Origin: Salinadaptatus halalkaliphilus
Lineage (GTDB): Archaea > Halobacteriota > Halobacteria > Halobacteriales > Natrialbaceae
NCBI RefSeq assembly: GCF_006543045.1
Contig: NZ_RBZW01000058.1
Location: 62,001-126,000 of the forward strand
Reading direction: 5' to 3'
Length of the DNA stretch: 64,000 nt
The notes below the pieces were generated by a model. The model was not told the origin of the DNA. It searched no databases and worked only from the letters and a program-made list of their open reading frames with translations. Below are positions 33,445 through 41,833 of the stretch, in pieces. The first letter of the stretch is position 1. Every line of letters starts with the position of its first letter. A program made the translations under genes and the position numbers.

Positions 33445-34683
33445 TTAGGCCTCGTCGAAGATCTCCTCGCCTTCGACGGCGTGTTCGGCGACGACATCCA
33501 TGTCGAGCGTGACACCGAGGCCCGGCTGTTCCGGAATCTCGATGTAGCCGTCGTCGATGACATCCTCCTCGACGAGGTCGGCCCACCACTCGAGTTCGTA
33601 TGAGTGGTACTCGACGGCGAGGGCGTTCGAGACGGCCGCACCGACGTGGGCACTCGCCATGGTCGCGACCGGTGAGGCGACGTTGTGCATCGCGACGGGC
33701 ACGTAGTAGAGATCCGCGAGGTCGGCGATTTTTGCTGTCTCGCGCATGCCACCGACCTTCGGCATGTCTGGGGCGATGATGTCGACGGCCTGACCTTCAA
33801 TCAGCCGACGCTGACCGTGGTTACGATAGACGTTCTCGCCGACGGTGATCGGCGTCGTCGTCGACTGGGTCACCTCTCGCTGCACGTCGTGATTTTCCGG
33901 CGGGACGGGATCCTCGAGCCACCAGACGTCGTACTCTTCGAGGCGTTTCGCGAGGCGCTTGGCGGAGCCGCCGGAAAACGACCAGTGACAGTCGAAGGCG
34001 ACATCGGCACGGGAGCCGACCCGTTCGGTAACGGCCTCGACGATCGATGCCTTGTGTTCGATCTCCGGTTCGCGGAGATGGCGGTTCGCGCGGTCTTTCT
34101 CGTGGCCGGAGGGGACGTCGAGGTCGAATTTCAGCGCGTCGAAGCCCAGTTCCTCGACGACGCGTTCGGCTTCGTCGGCACAGGCGATGGGGTCGGCTTC
34201 TTCTTCGGTGTGACAGTCGCAGTAGACGCGGACGTCGTCACGATACTTGCCACCGAGTAACTGGTAGGCCGGCACCTCGAGGATCTTTCCTGCCAGATCG
34301 TGCAGGGCGACCTCGATGCCGGAGATGGCGGTGACGGTGACGCCGCCGATCGAGCCCTCGCCGGACATCTTCTGGACGAGGTGTTCGGTAAGACGGTCGA
34401 TGTCGAGTGGATTCTCACCCCGGAGAAACGGCGCCATGCGCTCGATGAGTTCGGGCGCGCCTGCCCCCCAGTAGGCTTCGCCGGTGCCGACGATGCCAGC
34501 GTCGGTGTAGACGCGGACGAGCGTCCAGGGGAAGTTGCCGTCGACCATCGTGGTCTGGATATCGGTGATCTCGACATCCCGTCCGCCACCGCGCTCGCGA
34601 GTGACGTTCATCGTCTCCGCGGAGAGGTCCCGCATCGTGTACTCGGCGTTCGGGTCGTGTAGTTGTGAGTAGTCGACTCCCAT
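33445..34683 (-). CDS. gad: D-gluconate dehydratase (enolase superfamily)
   Basis: 412 residues. Enolase-superfamily MR/MLE layout: the capping domain VEITDIQTTMVDGNFPWTLVRVYTDAG, then the barrel with LKFDLDVPSGHEKDR, metal ligands in VAFDCHWSFSG (Asp), WWLEDPVPPEN (Glu) and ITVGENVY (Glu), and the catalytic His region VAMHNVASP. The opening LHDPNAEYTMRDLSAETM agrees with the haloarchaeal gluconate dehydratase. It makes 2-keto-3-deoxygluconate from gluconate. The glucose dehydrogenase gene lies directly upstream on the same strand. A TrmB-like operator sits before the start. Confidence 0.85.
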   Translation of the reverse strand: MGVDYSQLHDPNAEYTMRDLSAETMNVTRERGGGRDVEITDIQTTMVDGNFPWTLVRVYTDAGIVGTGEAYWGAGAPELIERMAPFLRGENPLDIDRLTEHLVQKMSGEGSIGGVTVTAISGIEVALHDLAGKILEVPAYQLLGGKYRDDVRVYCDCHTEEEADPIACADEAERVVEELGFDALKFDLDVPSGHEKDRANRHLREPEIEHKASIVEAVTERVGSRADVAFDCHWSFSGGSAKRLAKRLEEYDVWWLEDPVPPENHDVQREVTQSTTTPITVGENVYRNHGQRRLIEGQAVDIIAPDMPKVGGMRETAKIADLADLYYVPVAMHNVASPVATMASAHVGAAVSNALAVEYHSYELEWWADLVEEDVIDDGYIEIPEQPGLGVTLDMDVVAEHAVEGEEIFDEA

Positions 34684-34695
34684 AGGCTGAATTAC

Positions 34696-34713
34696 TTACT
34701 TTGATCGTAGTAA
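34696..34713. promoter_or_regulatory. TrmB-like operator before gad
   Basis: TTACT-N8-AGTAA is a perfect inverted repeat 13 bases before the gad start codon. On the minus strand it contains TACT-N7-AAGTA, one change from the TACT-N7-GAGTA site recorded for the haloarchaeal sugar regulator TrmB. Its position just before the start fits control of transcription. Confidence 0.5.
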
Positions 34714-34750
34714 TGGTTTTCATCGGTCGCTTCGTTGAGGCGTTTGCAGA

Positions 34751-35818
34751 TCAGACGGTATCGAATTCGACGGCCGTCTTGATAACGTCATCCCCCGTCC
34801 CGAACGCGGCGTCGTACGCCTCGAGATCGTAGACACCGGTTACGAGGTCTGCAAGGACCCACTCGGGCAACTGTGAGAGCGTGTCGATCGCCGATTCGAA
34901 GTGGCCGCGATTCGAGTTGACCGTGCCAAGCAGCGCTTTGTTGTGGAGAACGAGTTCACGGTGGAGTCGGCCGCCGTCGACCTCGAACGACCACGGCTCG
35001 GGGACCCCGAGGAGGACGCCGACGCCGTTGGGTGCGAGCGCGTCGACCGTCTCGAAAGCGTGTTTGGCGTAGCCGGTCGCCTCGTAGACGAGGTCGACGG
35101 CTTCGTACGCCTCTGGAATCGCCGACACCGGCGTCTCGCGAGAGTCGATATACGTCGATCCCAGCGCTTCGATGAGATCGATCGACGGATCCGGACGGTC
35201 GCGTCGACCCAGACAATAGGTCCGATCCACGTCGTAGATCGTCTCGAGCATCGCCAGCGTCAACAGGCCGAGCGACCCGTTTCCGAGGACGAGCGCCGAC
35301 TCGTGATCCCACTCGAAGGCCGCTCGCGAGGCGAAGGCGTGCTCGAGGGCTTTCTCGGTGATGCTGATCGGCTCGACGAGGAATCCGTGTTCGGCGAGGT
35401 CGGCGGAAATCGCCACCAGATCCGTCGCCGGACTGGTAACGTACTCGGCCATGAAGCCGTGAGCGCCGACGATCCCTCGTTCGACGTACTCCCCGTCAGG
35501 GGCCATATCGGGCTCACCGCGCTCGAAGTACGCGTTGGTGCCGTTTGGCGGCCGTCGGACCGTCGGGACGACGTACTCCCCCCGCTCGAGGTCGGTGCCG
35601 TTCGGATCCTCGACGACGCCGACGGCCTCGTGACCGAGGACGAGTTGGTCCGCCCCCGCAGGTACGTCACCGTGGTGGCCGGCGATGACTTCGTGGTCGG
35701 TTCCATCGACGCCAACGCGAAGCGTCCGAACGAGGGCCTCGCCCCGCGCTGGTTCGGGACGGGGAACGTCGACGAGAGCCGGTGTTCCAGCCCCGGGCTC
35801 GACTGCGATCGCTTTCAT
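34751..35818 (-). CDS. gdh: Glucose 1-dehydrogenase
   Basis: 355 residues, zinc-dependent medium-chain dehydrogenase. It begins MKAIAVEPG then EALVRTLRVGVDGTDHEVI; DQLVLGHEAVGVV has the His/Glu of the catalytic site. A cofactor motif of the Rossmann domain is LVLGNGSLGLLTLAML; CLGRRDRPDPSIDLIEALGS and ALAPNGVGVLLGVP follow. Asp38 in VDGTDHE replaces the usual zinc-binding Cys, as in the known haloarchaeal enzyme. It oxidises glucose to gluconolactone with NAD(P). It is read before gad (67-base gap). A TrmB-like site lies at 35849-35868. Confidence 0.93.
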   Translation of the reverse strand: MKAIAVEPGAGTPALVDVPRPEPARGEALVRTLRVGVDGTDHEVIAGHHGDVPAGADQLVLGHEAVGVVEDPNGTDLERGEYVVPTVRRPPNGTNAYFERGEPDMAPDGEYVERGIVGAHGFMAEYVTSPATDLVAISADLAEHGFLVEPISITEKALEHAFASRAAFEWDHESALVLGNGSLGLLTLAMLETIYDVDRTYCLGRRDRPDPSIDLIEALGSTYIDSRETPVSAIPEAYEAVDLVYEATGYAKHAFETVDALAPNGVGVLLGVPEPWSFEVDGGRLHRELVLHNKALLGTVNSNRGHFESAIDTLSQLPEWVLADLVTGVYDLEAYDAAFGTGDDVIKTAVEFDTV

Positions 35819-35848
35819 ACGTCCACGTTAGTCCCGAAGCCTAAATCA

Positions 35849-35868
35849 TTTACTCAATCGGTAGTGAA
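35849..35868. promoter_or_regulatory. TrmB-like operator before gdh
   Basis: TTTACTCAATCGGTAGTGAA is an imperfect inverted repeat (TTTACT and AGTGAA). On the minus strand CACT-N7-GAGTA is one change from TACT-N7-GAGTA. It overlaps or adjoins the TATA-like GTAAATGATTTAG upstream of gdh. Confidence 0.5.
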
Positions 35869-35999
35869 TTATGGAATCGAGCTGATAGAGTAGGTAAACG
35901 GCCGATTCATACGGACTCATACGGTCTGGTCTAACGTGTTTCTGGCACATCCACAGAACCGCTCCCCGTTACGCCGGTGACGGCGTACAACGGTCCTTC

Positions 36000-36458
36000 T
36001 TAGCTCTCCGTGGGCGGTTGCTGGACGATCGACAACCACAGATCCTCGATCTCCTGGACAAACTCGAGAAAATCCTCGGGCTCGACCGGTTTCTGGACGT
36101 AGTAGTCGGCTTCGAGGCCGTGTGATTTGATGATCTCTTCGCCGACGCTCGAGCTCGTCAACACGACGACCGGAATGTCCGAGAGCACCGGCTCGTCGTT
36201 CATCCTCGAGAGGATATCAGCACCGTCCGTTCCCGGTAACTGCGGCTCGAGCAAAATCAGATCCGGCTGTGAGGCGTCTGCAAACTCCCCTCGCTGATAG
36301 AGAAAGTCGAGGCTCTCGTCACCGTCGGAAACGGTGTAGACGCTGTTCGTTAGCTGCGTCTCGGCGAAGGATTCGGTAAAGAGGCGAGTGTCGCCTGGGT
36401 TTGGTTCGATCAGTAAGATATCGATCAGATTTACGTGCTCATCGCCTGTTCCAGTCAT
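36000..36458 (-). CDS. Response regulator receiver-like protein without the phosphoacceptor Asp
   Basis: 152 residues, a single receiver-like domain of the Rcp1 type common in haloarchaea. The first strand reads DILLIEPNPGDTRLF, where the usual acidic pair ED is EP. The phosphoacceptor region reads PDLILLEPQLPGTDG, with Glu where other members have Asp. The switch Thr/Ser region (VVVLTSSSV) and conserved Lys (YYVQKPVEP) are intact. It probably cannot be phosphorylated normally and may act as a fixed or ligand-independent adaptor. The ATG at 36458 precedes the fold by about 12 residues. Confidence 0.82.
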   Translation of the reverse strand: MTGTGDEHVNLIDILLIEPNPGDTRLFTESFAETQLTNSVYTVSDGDESLDFLYQRGEFADASQPDLILLEPQLPGTDGADILSRMNDEPVLSDIPVVVLTSSSVGEEIIKSHGLEADYYVQKPVEPEDFLEFVQEIEDLWLSIVQQPPTES

Positions 36459-36583
36459 GCCAGACCCTTTCGAGCGCACCGGTAAAATACCGTAGGCGCT
36501 AACGTAACCTGACACGTATCTGGAGTCGTCACTGTTCGACATTCCGTAGCTGAACGGGCGGAAACTGTACTACCGAGTCCCGA

Positions 36584-37234
36584 TCACGTTCGCGTTGCCT
36601 CGACGGCCTCGACGAACGACGCGGCCGTCTCGCGCACTTCGTCGAAATCGCCGTCTGCGATCGCGTCGTAATCGACGAGTGCGCTGCCGGCGCCGACGGC
36701 GACAGCGCCGGCGTCGAAATACGCCCCGACGTTGTCCTGGGAGATCCCGCCGGTCGGAACGATGTCGACGTCGCCGAACGGCCCCCGGATCGAACTGATG
36801 TGAGCCGGGCCGACGGTCGCGGCGGGAAAGAGTTTGAGTACGTCCGCGCCGGCCTCCATTGCCGTCATCGTCTCCGTCGGCGTCATCACGCCGGGTGCCG
36901 ACAACACGCCGTGTCGGTTACACGTCTCGACGACCTCGAGATCCGTATGCGGCGAGACGACGAACGACGCGCCGGCGTCGATCATCGACTGGGCCGTCGC
37001 GGCGTCGTGGACCGTTCCCGCACCGACGACGGCGTCGGTTCCCGCCAGTTCTCGGGCGACGGCGACGAGTTTCTCGCGCGCTCGCGTCCCGTCGGCAGTC
37101 ACCTCGAGTGCGTCGACGCCACCCTCGTGTATCGCTCGCGCGGCGGGGACGATATCGGATTCGTCGATCCCACGGAGTACTGCGATGACGCCACCGTCGA
37201 CGATTCGATCCCGGACCTGTTGGGTCGAAGCCAT
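36584..37234 (-). CDS. kdgA: KDPG aldolase (Eda family)
   Basis: 216 residues of the TIM-barrel KDPG/KHG aldolase family: VIAVLRGIDESDIVPAARAI (with the catalytic Glu/Arg region), VGAGTVHDAATAQSMIDAGA, FVVSPHTD and the Schiff-base lysine in ADVLKLFPAATVGP; IVPTGGISQDN binds phosphate. It cleaves 2-keto-3-deoxy-6-phosphogluconate into pyruvate and glyceraldehyde 3-phosphate. Together with glucose dehydrogenase and gluconate dehydratase upstream it makes up most of the semi-phosphorylative Entner-Doudoroff route; the KDG kinase is not in the window. Confidence 0.88.
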   Translation of the reverse strand: MASTQQVRDRIVDGGVIAVLRGIDESDIVPAARAIHEGGVDALEVTADGTRAREKLVAVARELAGTDAVVGAGTVHDAATAQSMIDAGASFVVSPHTDLEVVETCNRHGVLSAPGVMTPTETMTAMEAGADVLKLFPAATVGPAHISSIRGPFGDVDIVPTGGISQDNVGAYFDAGAVAVGAGSALVDYDAIADGDFDEVRETAASFVEAVEATRT

Positions 37235-37279
37235 TGGCGCGTCTTCGAGCGCCTACATTAAGAGCGTTGACACTGAGCC

Positions 37280-38578
37280 TTACTCGAGGGCGCGACGAAC
37301 GTCCTCGAGGCCCGCGTCGAACCCGCCACCCTGTGCGAGTTGCGCCGAGCCACCACCGCCGCCGCCGACGGTCGCCGTTATCTCCTCGAGAACCGCCGTC
37401 GCCGACTGAGAACCGACCGCACCGACGACCGCGTACCCAGTGTCACTCTGGCCGACGGCGATGACGACATCCGCTTGCCCGTCGTCCACGCCGACGGCCA
37501 CCCCCTCGTCGTCGGTCTGCTCTTGAACGACATCGCTGACGACATCCGTTGGCACGTCGCCGACGTCGGCGAGTAGCCATCCTTCGTCGTCCCGGTCGAT
37601 CGTCGATGCGCGCTCGAGTCGCTCGGCGACGAGTTCGCGTTCTCGCTCTCGAAGTTGGTCGGTAAGGGCCTCCCGGTCGTCAACGAGTCGCGCCGCCTCG
37701 TCACCGACCGCATCGATGCTCGTTCCGAGCACGCGTTTGGCGTCGAAGGCTGCCCGTTTCTCCGCCGCTCGGCGATCGATCGCCATCGGCCCGACAGCCA
37801 GTTCGAGACGGGTCTTCCCTTCGCCGGGGTTCGATCGGCCGAGCACCGTCACTGGGCCGATTTCGCGCGTGTTCCGGACGTGAGTACCGCCACAGGCCGC
37901 GACGTCCCAGTTGTCGGAACCGTCCCCGTCGGCGATACTGCCGGTCGATCCATTGCGGAGCGCGGTCGTGTGTCCGTTCTCGGTCTTGTCTTTCCCGCCG
38001 ATCGTCACGAGTCGAACGCGGCCGTCCTCGAGCGCGCCGTCTTCGGTCGCGTCGTTGAACGCCACGTCCGACCGGTCCCGTACCGACCCGACTGGCACCG
38101 ACTCCCAGGAGACCGGCCGCGACTCCCAGACGACGCGGTTGACCAGTCGCTCGAGGTCGATCATCGTCTCGTCGTCGATCGGCGTCGGCGTCTCGAGGTC
38201 GACTCGAACCTTCTGCTCGCCGATGTCGAACCCGGCGTAGCCGAGGTCCTCGAGAAGCCGTCTGCCGGCGCCGTAGAGGACGTGACTGGCGGTGTGAGCC
38301 CGCAGACAGTACAGTCGAAACGCCCGGTCGATCGAACACAGCACCCGCCGGCCGGGCGAGAACGACGGCTCCGCCGCGAGGTGATGCACCTGCTCGCCGT
38401 CGACGAGTTGGACGGCGACGACTTCATACTCGCCGATCGAGCCCCGGTCGGCCGGCTGGCCGCCGCTTTCTCCGTAGAAGTAACTTCGCTCGAGCCGGAC
38501 TTGCCGTCCGTCGACGGCGGTCACCTCGGTCTCGAATCGCGTCGTATACGGCTCTGCAGCTGCCCGTTGTCCGCTCAT
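37280..38578 (-). CDS. AlaX-like alanyl-tRNA editing protein with DHHA1 domain
   Basis: 432 residues. The editing domain resembles that of AlaRS: RSYFYGESGGQPADRG, the zinc-binding HTASHVLYGA (HxxxH), and VAACGGTHVRNTREIG (CxxxH). A coiled-coil linker (EALTDQLRERERELVAERLER) leads to a C-terminal DHHA1 domain ending VGGGGGGSAQLAQGGG. Such stand-alone proteins remove Ser or Gly wrongly attached to tRNA-Ala. The ATG at 38578 starts the conserved region. It is in the same direction as the MBF1-like gene upstream. Confidence 0.88.
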   Translation of the reverse strand: MSGQRAAAEPYTTRFETEVTAVDGRQVRLERSYFYGESGGQPADRGSIGEYEVVAVQLVDGEQVHHLAAEPSFSPGRRVLCSIDRAFRLYCLRAHTASHVLYGAGRRLLEDLGYAGFDIGEQKVRVDLETPTPIDDETMIDLERLVNRVVWESRPVSWESVPVGSVRDRSDVAFNDATEDGALEDGRVRLVTIGGKDKTENGHTTALRNGSTGSIADGDGSDNWDVAACGGTHVRNTREIGPVTVLGRSNPGEGKTRLELAVGPMAIDRRAAEKRAAFDAKRVLGTSIDAVGDEAARLVDDREALTDQLRERERELVAERLERASTIDRDDEGWLLADVGDVPTDVVSDVVQEQTDDEGVAVGVDDGQADVVIAVGQSDTGYAVVGAVGSQSATAVLEEITATVGGGGGGSAQLAQGGGFDAGLEDVRRALE

Positions 38579-38645
38579 CGGTCGTACTCTACCGTCCGCC
38601 ACCAAAAAGCTGCTCGCCGAGGCACCCGCTCACTCGCGTCGGCGA

Positions 38646-39161
38646 TCACTCCGAGAGTTCGATCTCGAGGTAGTCCTCGATGGCTTCGATGAGGCCGCCA
38701 CCGATTCCGGCCTGCGTTGCTCGTCCCTGTTCGATCGCGAGGAGATCCTTCTCGCGAGCGCCCAGTTCCTCGGCGAGTTCCTCGCGCTGTAAGCCCGCCT
38801 CTTGGCGCGCCTCGACGAGGACATCGCCGTAAGAGGAGACGAGATACGGCAACGGATCGTCGCTGTAGTTCGTCCCTTCTTTTTCCCAGTGTTCGGAGTC
38901 GCCGTCCCACACCGGGTTCGCCTTGGCGACGTTCTGAGCCGCCTTCTGCTTGCGGCTCGGTTCGTCCTCGCGCGAGTCGTCGCGAGACTGGTCCTGTCCG
39001 CTTGGGCCGCGCTGGCTGTCGTCGTGGGGCGCACAGTCCCGACAGACCTCGAGTTCGGCACCGGCGACGTTCGCGAGCCGGAGCGAATCGCTTTCGGCGC
39101 CACAGAGTTCGCAGTTCGTCCCGCCGCCCCCGGAGGACGAACCCGTCGAGTATTTGGCCAT
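38646..39161 (-). CDS. Multiprotein bridging factor aMBF1-type protein
   Basis: 171 residues. An N-terminal zinc ribbon (CELCGAES, then CRDCAPH) follows a Ser/Gly-rich start. A flexible acidic linker (SQRGPSGQDQSRDDSREDEP) leads to a C-terminal HTH (DVLVEARQEAGLQREELAEELGAREKDLLAIEQG). This is the layout of archaeal MBF1, a ribosome- or transcription-associated factor. A tRNA gene lies immediately upstream on the other strand. The ATG at 39161 begins the protein at the usual MAKYSTG-type start. Confidence 0.85.
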   Translation of the reverse strand: MAKYSTGSSSGGGGTNCELCGAESDSLRLANVAGAELEVCRDCAPHDDSQRGPSGQDQSRDDSREDEPSRKQKAAQNVAKANPVWDGDSEHWEKEGTNYSDDPLPYLVSSYGDVLVEARQEAGLQREELAEELGAREKDLLAIEQGRATQAGIGGGLIEAIEDYLEIELSE

Positions 39162-39300
39162 GATACCATTTGGCAACTGTCGCATTTTAACGCTCCGTTC
39201 GACCCGGTTCCGTGTGAGGTCGACGCAGTCGCAAGCACAAAGGAAAGGGCTTTTATAATCACGCTGGATACGATTGAGTGCAGTAAGAAAGACACCGCGA

Positions 39301-39385
<85 letters not shown>

Positions 39386-39545
39386 TCGCACGGGTGGACG
39401 ATCTCCACCAATTGCGAGGCGGCATCGCCGCCGAGCACAACGATGCAGGTGATCTCCCTTCGTGGACATCACCCACGCATATTCCTTCAGAACACTACGA
39501 TCCAAAAGCGACGGCTTCGCGACGGGCTACCGACTCAGCATACTG
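39386..39545. other. Gap between tRNA-Leu and repeat copy C
   Basis: 160 bases after the tRNA with no recognisable gene. It contains short inverted stretches such as GGCGGCATCGCCGCC. A terminator for the tRNA is expected here but is not obvious. Confidence 0.35.
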
Positions 39546-39627
39546 ATACGGATTACTGTAACGATGTACCGGCACAGCCGCGACCCGGGCGGCGGTTGCG
39601 TCGGTACATCGTTACAGTAATCCGTAC
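39546..39627. repeat. Palindromic repeat copy C (82 bp)
   Basis: It starts ATACGGATTACTGTAACGAT and ends ATCGTTACAGTAATCCGTAC, making 19 of 20 matched terminal bases. The inner arms are GTACCGGCACAGCCGC and GCGGTTGCGTCGGTAC. It is the most symmetrical copy and lies free between tRNA-Leu and the DUF420 gene. The 250 bases after it hold no recognisable gene. Confidence 0.85.
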
Positions 39628-39877
39628 CACTCCTCGGTCGTCCACCTCGTTCACCGGCCGTCCGGATCCAGGAGAGTGCGACCGTACCGATCGGCGAGCA
39701 CGCCGCACAACGGCACGAAGACAAGCGCCGGGCGGTGTAGACCGTCCACCAGCAGGCCGATGCTGGTCGGCGACACCCCGAAGGCGTCTTCGCTCGAGTT
39801 CGACGAGTCGAACGCGCCGCCGTCGAGTCGCGCGGAGAGACAGAAACGGCTTTCCCGTCCCGGTCGAAGGTCGGCAT

Positions 39878-40441
39878 ATGACGTTCGTCCCGCGAGAGCG
39901 CGTCCGTCCGCTGACGGTTCTCTTGAGCGTCGTCTCGCTGGTGGTGGTGTTTGCGGCCGCCGGCGGCCAGGTTCCGCGATCGGCGGTACCGACCGCGCCC
40001 CAGTGGGTGCTCGAGTCGATCCCGTACGTCAACGTTGGCATCAGCGCGGCCGCGATCGTGACGATCACGGTGGGGTGGCGAGCGATCCGTCGAGGGAACG
40101 TCGACCGGCACCGACTCGCGATGGTCGCGTCGTTCGGCCTGTTCGCGAGCTTTCTCGTCCTCTATCTGTATCGGCTGGTCGCGACCGGCGGGCCCCAGCC
40201 GTTTCCCGGCCCCGAGACCGTCTACCAGTTCGTTTACCTTCCGGTGCTCGCGATCCACATCCTGCTCGCGATCGTCTGCGTGCCGCTGGTCTACTACGCG
40301 CTGTTGCTCGCGGGCGCACACTCGGTGACGGAATTGCGTCGGACCGCCCACGCCCGCGTCGGGCGCATCGCCGCGGCGCTGTGGCTCGTCTCGTTCTCGC
40401 TGGGCATCGTCGTGTTCGTACTCGGTCACGTCATCTACTGA
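39878..40441 (+). CDS. DUF420 membrane protein
   Basis: 187 residues with five hydrophobic segments: LTVLLSVVSLVVVFAAAGG, VNVGISAAAIVTITVGW, LAMVASFGLFASFLVLYLYR, VYLPVLAIHILLAIVCVPLVYYAL and AALWLVSFSLGIVVFVLGHV. The segment RGNVDRHRLAM and the pattern YQFVYLPVLAIHILLA with conserved His match DUF420, related to CtaG/Cox-assembly-type membrane proteins. The role is uncertain. The ATG at 39878 begins the first hydrophobic unit. Confidence 0.88.
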   Translation: MTFVPRERVRPLTVLLSVVSLVVVFAAAGGQVPRSAVPTAPQWVLESIPYVNVGISAAAIVTITVGWRAIRRGNVDRHRLAMVASFGLFASFLVLYLYRLVATGGPQPFPGPETVYQFVYLPVLAIHILLAIVCVPLVYYALLLAGAHSVTELRRTAHARVGRIAAALWLVSFSLGIVVFVLGHVIY

Positions 40442-40512
40442 TTGTCCGTATGGCGTCGGTTCGGGGACACCCTTTCCAAACACTCAATCGCCGGCCGTCC
40501 CTACAGTAGTCC

Positions 40513-41292
40513 ATGACCGACTACGAGGCGGCGATTCTCGACGTCGACGGGACGATCGTTCGGGGAGACGCGTTACTCCCGAACGTGACCGACGGCCTGG
40601 CAGCCCTCAAGGCCGCGGACTGTGATCGACTCCTGTTTTCGAACAACCCGACCCGCGACGGTGGCTACTATCGCGATCGACTCGAGCCACACGGGATCGA
40701 CATCGATCCGGAGCGGGTGCTCACCTCGGCGGCCGTCGCCGCGTCGTACCTGTCCGACAATCACCCCGGTGCGACGGTGTATCTCGTGGGCAGTGACCGC
40801 CTCGAGGCGATTCTCGAGGGCGCGGCCGTCGAGCTTACCGACGATCCCGACGCAGCCGATGTCGTCCTCGGCTCGTTCGACAAGGAGTTCTCCTACGGCA
40901 CGCTGTGGGAGTCACTGCGGGCGCTCGAGGGCGACGTTCCCTTCTACGGCACCGATCCGGATACGACGATTCCGATCGACGACGGCCAGATACCGGGCTC
41001 GGGCGCGATCCTCGCCGCGATGGAAGCCGTCGCCGGCCGCGAACCCGACGCTGTCCTCGGCAAACCCTCGAGCGTCGCGGCCGAGGCGGCGATGGATCGT
41101 CTCGGGACCGAGCCCGCCAAAACGCTCGTCGTCGGCGACCGCCTCGATACGGACATCGCGCTCGGCAACCGGGCCGGCATGACGACGGCCGTCGTCGAAA
41201 CCGGCGTGACCGACCCCGCGACGCTCGAGGCCTCGCGGATCGAACCCGACTACGTCCTCGAGTCGCTCGCCGCGGTCGACCGGCTGCTGTAG
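40513..41292 (+). CDS. HAD-IIA family phosphatase (NagD-like)
   Basis: 259 residues. HAD motifs: motif I AAILDVDGTIVRGD, motif II LLFSNNPTRDG, a class IIA cap (VYLVGSDRLEAIL), the conserved Lys in DAVLGKPSSVAAEAAMD, and motif IV TLVVGDRLDTDIALGNRAGM. The DxD pair is intact, so it is an active phosphatase candidate of the NagD/phosphoglycolate-phosphatase group; the substrate is unknown. Confidence 0.88.
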   Translation: MTDYEAAILDVDGTIVRGDALLPNVTDGLAALKAADCDRLLFSNNPTRDGGYYRDRLEPHGIDIDPERVLTSAAVAASYLSDNHPGATVYLVGSDRLEAILEGAAVELTDDPDAADVVLGSFDKEFSYGTLWESLRALEGDVPFYGTDPDTTIPIDDGQIPGSGAILAAMEAVAGREPDAVLGKPSSVAAEAAMDRLGTEPAKTLVVGDRLDTDIALGNRAGMTTAVVETGVTDPATLEASRIEPDYVLESLAAVDRLL

Positions 41293-41376
41293 CCGGCGAT
41301 CGGAGCCGTTCACAGCGGACGCGTGATCGCCGACTCGAGAGACATGTTTATTTACGTGACTCACCACGGACTAGGT

Positions 41377-41625
41377 ATGGAAGCGAAACTCCCGACCGAC
41401 GACATCTCGGCACTAAGAGACAATCTGACGACGATCGCACGCCGCGCTCGATACGCGGCGATCGGTGCTGCAGTCGGTGCCGCGATCGGCGCGGTGTTCA
41501 GCCGTAACGCGGCCAGTACTGGCGGCGCAATCGGCGGGCTCGCCGGCGCGCTCGTCGCCGATACCCAGGACACCGCCAGTTCGGTTATCGACGACGTCCG
41601 GACCCGTAAGAGCCCCGACGAGTAA
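41377..41625 (+). CDS. Small glycine-zipper protein
   Basis: 82 residues. A basic amphipathic opening (DNLTTIARRARYAA) is followed by an Ala/Gly-rich hydrophobic stretch (IGAAVGAAIGAVF, then GGAIGGLAGALVA) with a GxxxG pattern, suggesting membrane insertion or close helix packing. The C-terminus is polar. No named family is recognised. It faces the gas-vesicle operon and overlaps the gvpM 3' end by 41 bases on the other strand. A TATA-like TTTATTTACG lies about 30 bases before the start. Confidence 0.6.
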   Translation: MEAKLPTDDISALRDNLTTIARRARYAAIGAAVGAAIGAVFSRNAASTGGAIGGLAGALVADTQDTASSVIDDVRTRKSPDE

Positions 41626-41833
41626 CCGCTGACCGGCGGTGTTCGAGGTCCCACTCCTCGAAGAGCCCGTACTCGGTCATCGTCTTCATCCCCGCGATAG
41701 CCGCGGTGAGCTTGATCCCGACGAGTGGCACGTCGGCGACGGAGAGGATCACGTCCGCCCGAAGGATGGCCCCATCTCGCAACAGCACATCGAGGACGTC
41801 GACGAGCGCTTCCTGGTCCTTGCTCGGTCTCAT
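41585..41833 (-). CDS. gvpM: Gas vesicle protein GvpM
   Basis: 82 residues of the GvpA/J/M family: LVDVLDVLLRDGAILRADVILSVADVPLVGIKLTAAIAG then MKTMTEYGLFEEWD. The strand-turn-strand core is that of the vesicle-wall protein. GvpM is a minor protein needed at the start of vesicle assembly. It is the last gene of the leftward F-to-M series; its ATG overlaps the gvpL stop by four bases (ATGA). The C-terminal 20 residues are basic. Confidence 0.9.
   Translation of the reverse strand: MRPSKDQEALVDVLDVLLRDGAILRADVILSVADVPLVGIKLTAAIAGMKTMTEYGLFEEWDLEHRRSAVTRRGSYGSGRRR

Noticed and set aside
35905-35925. Two close copies of TCATACGG upstream of gdh
   Set aside because: Similar to the palindromic repeat terminus but too short and without arms; could be chance.
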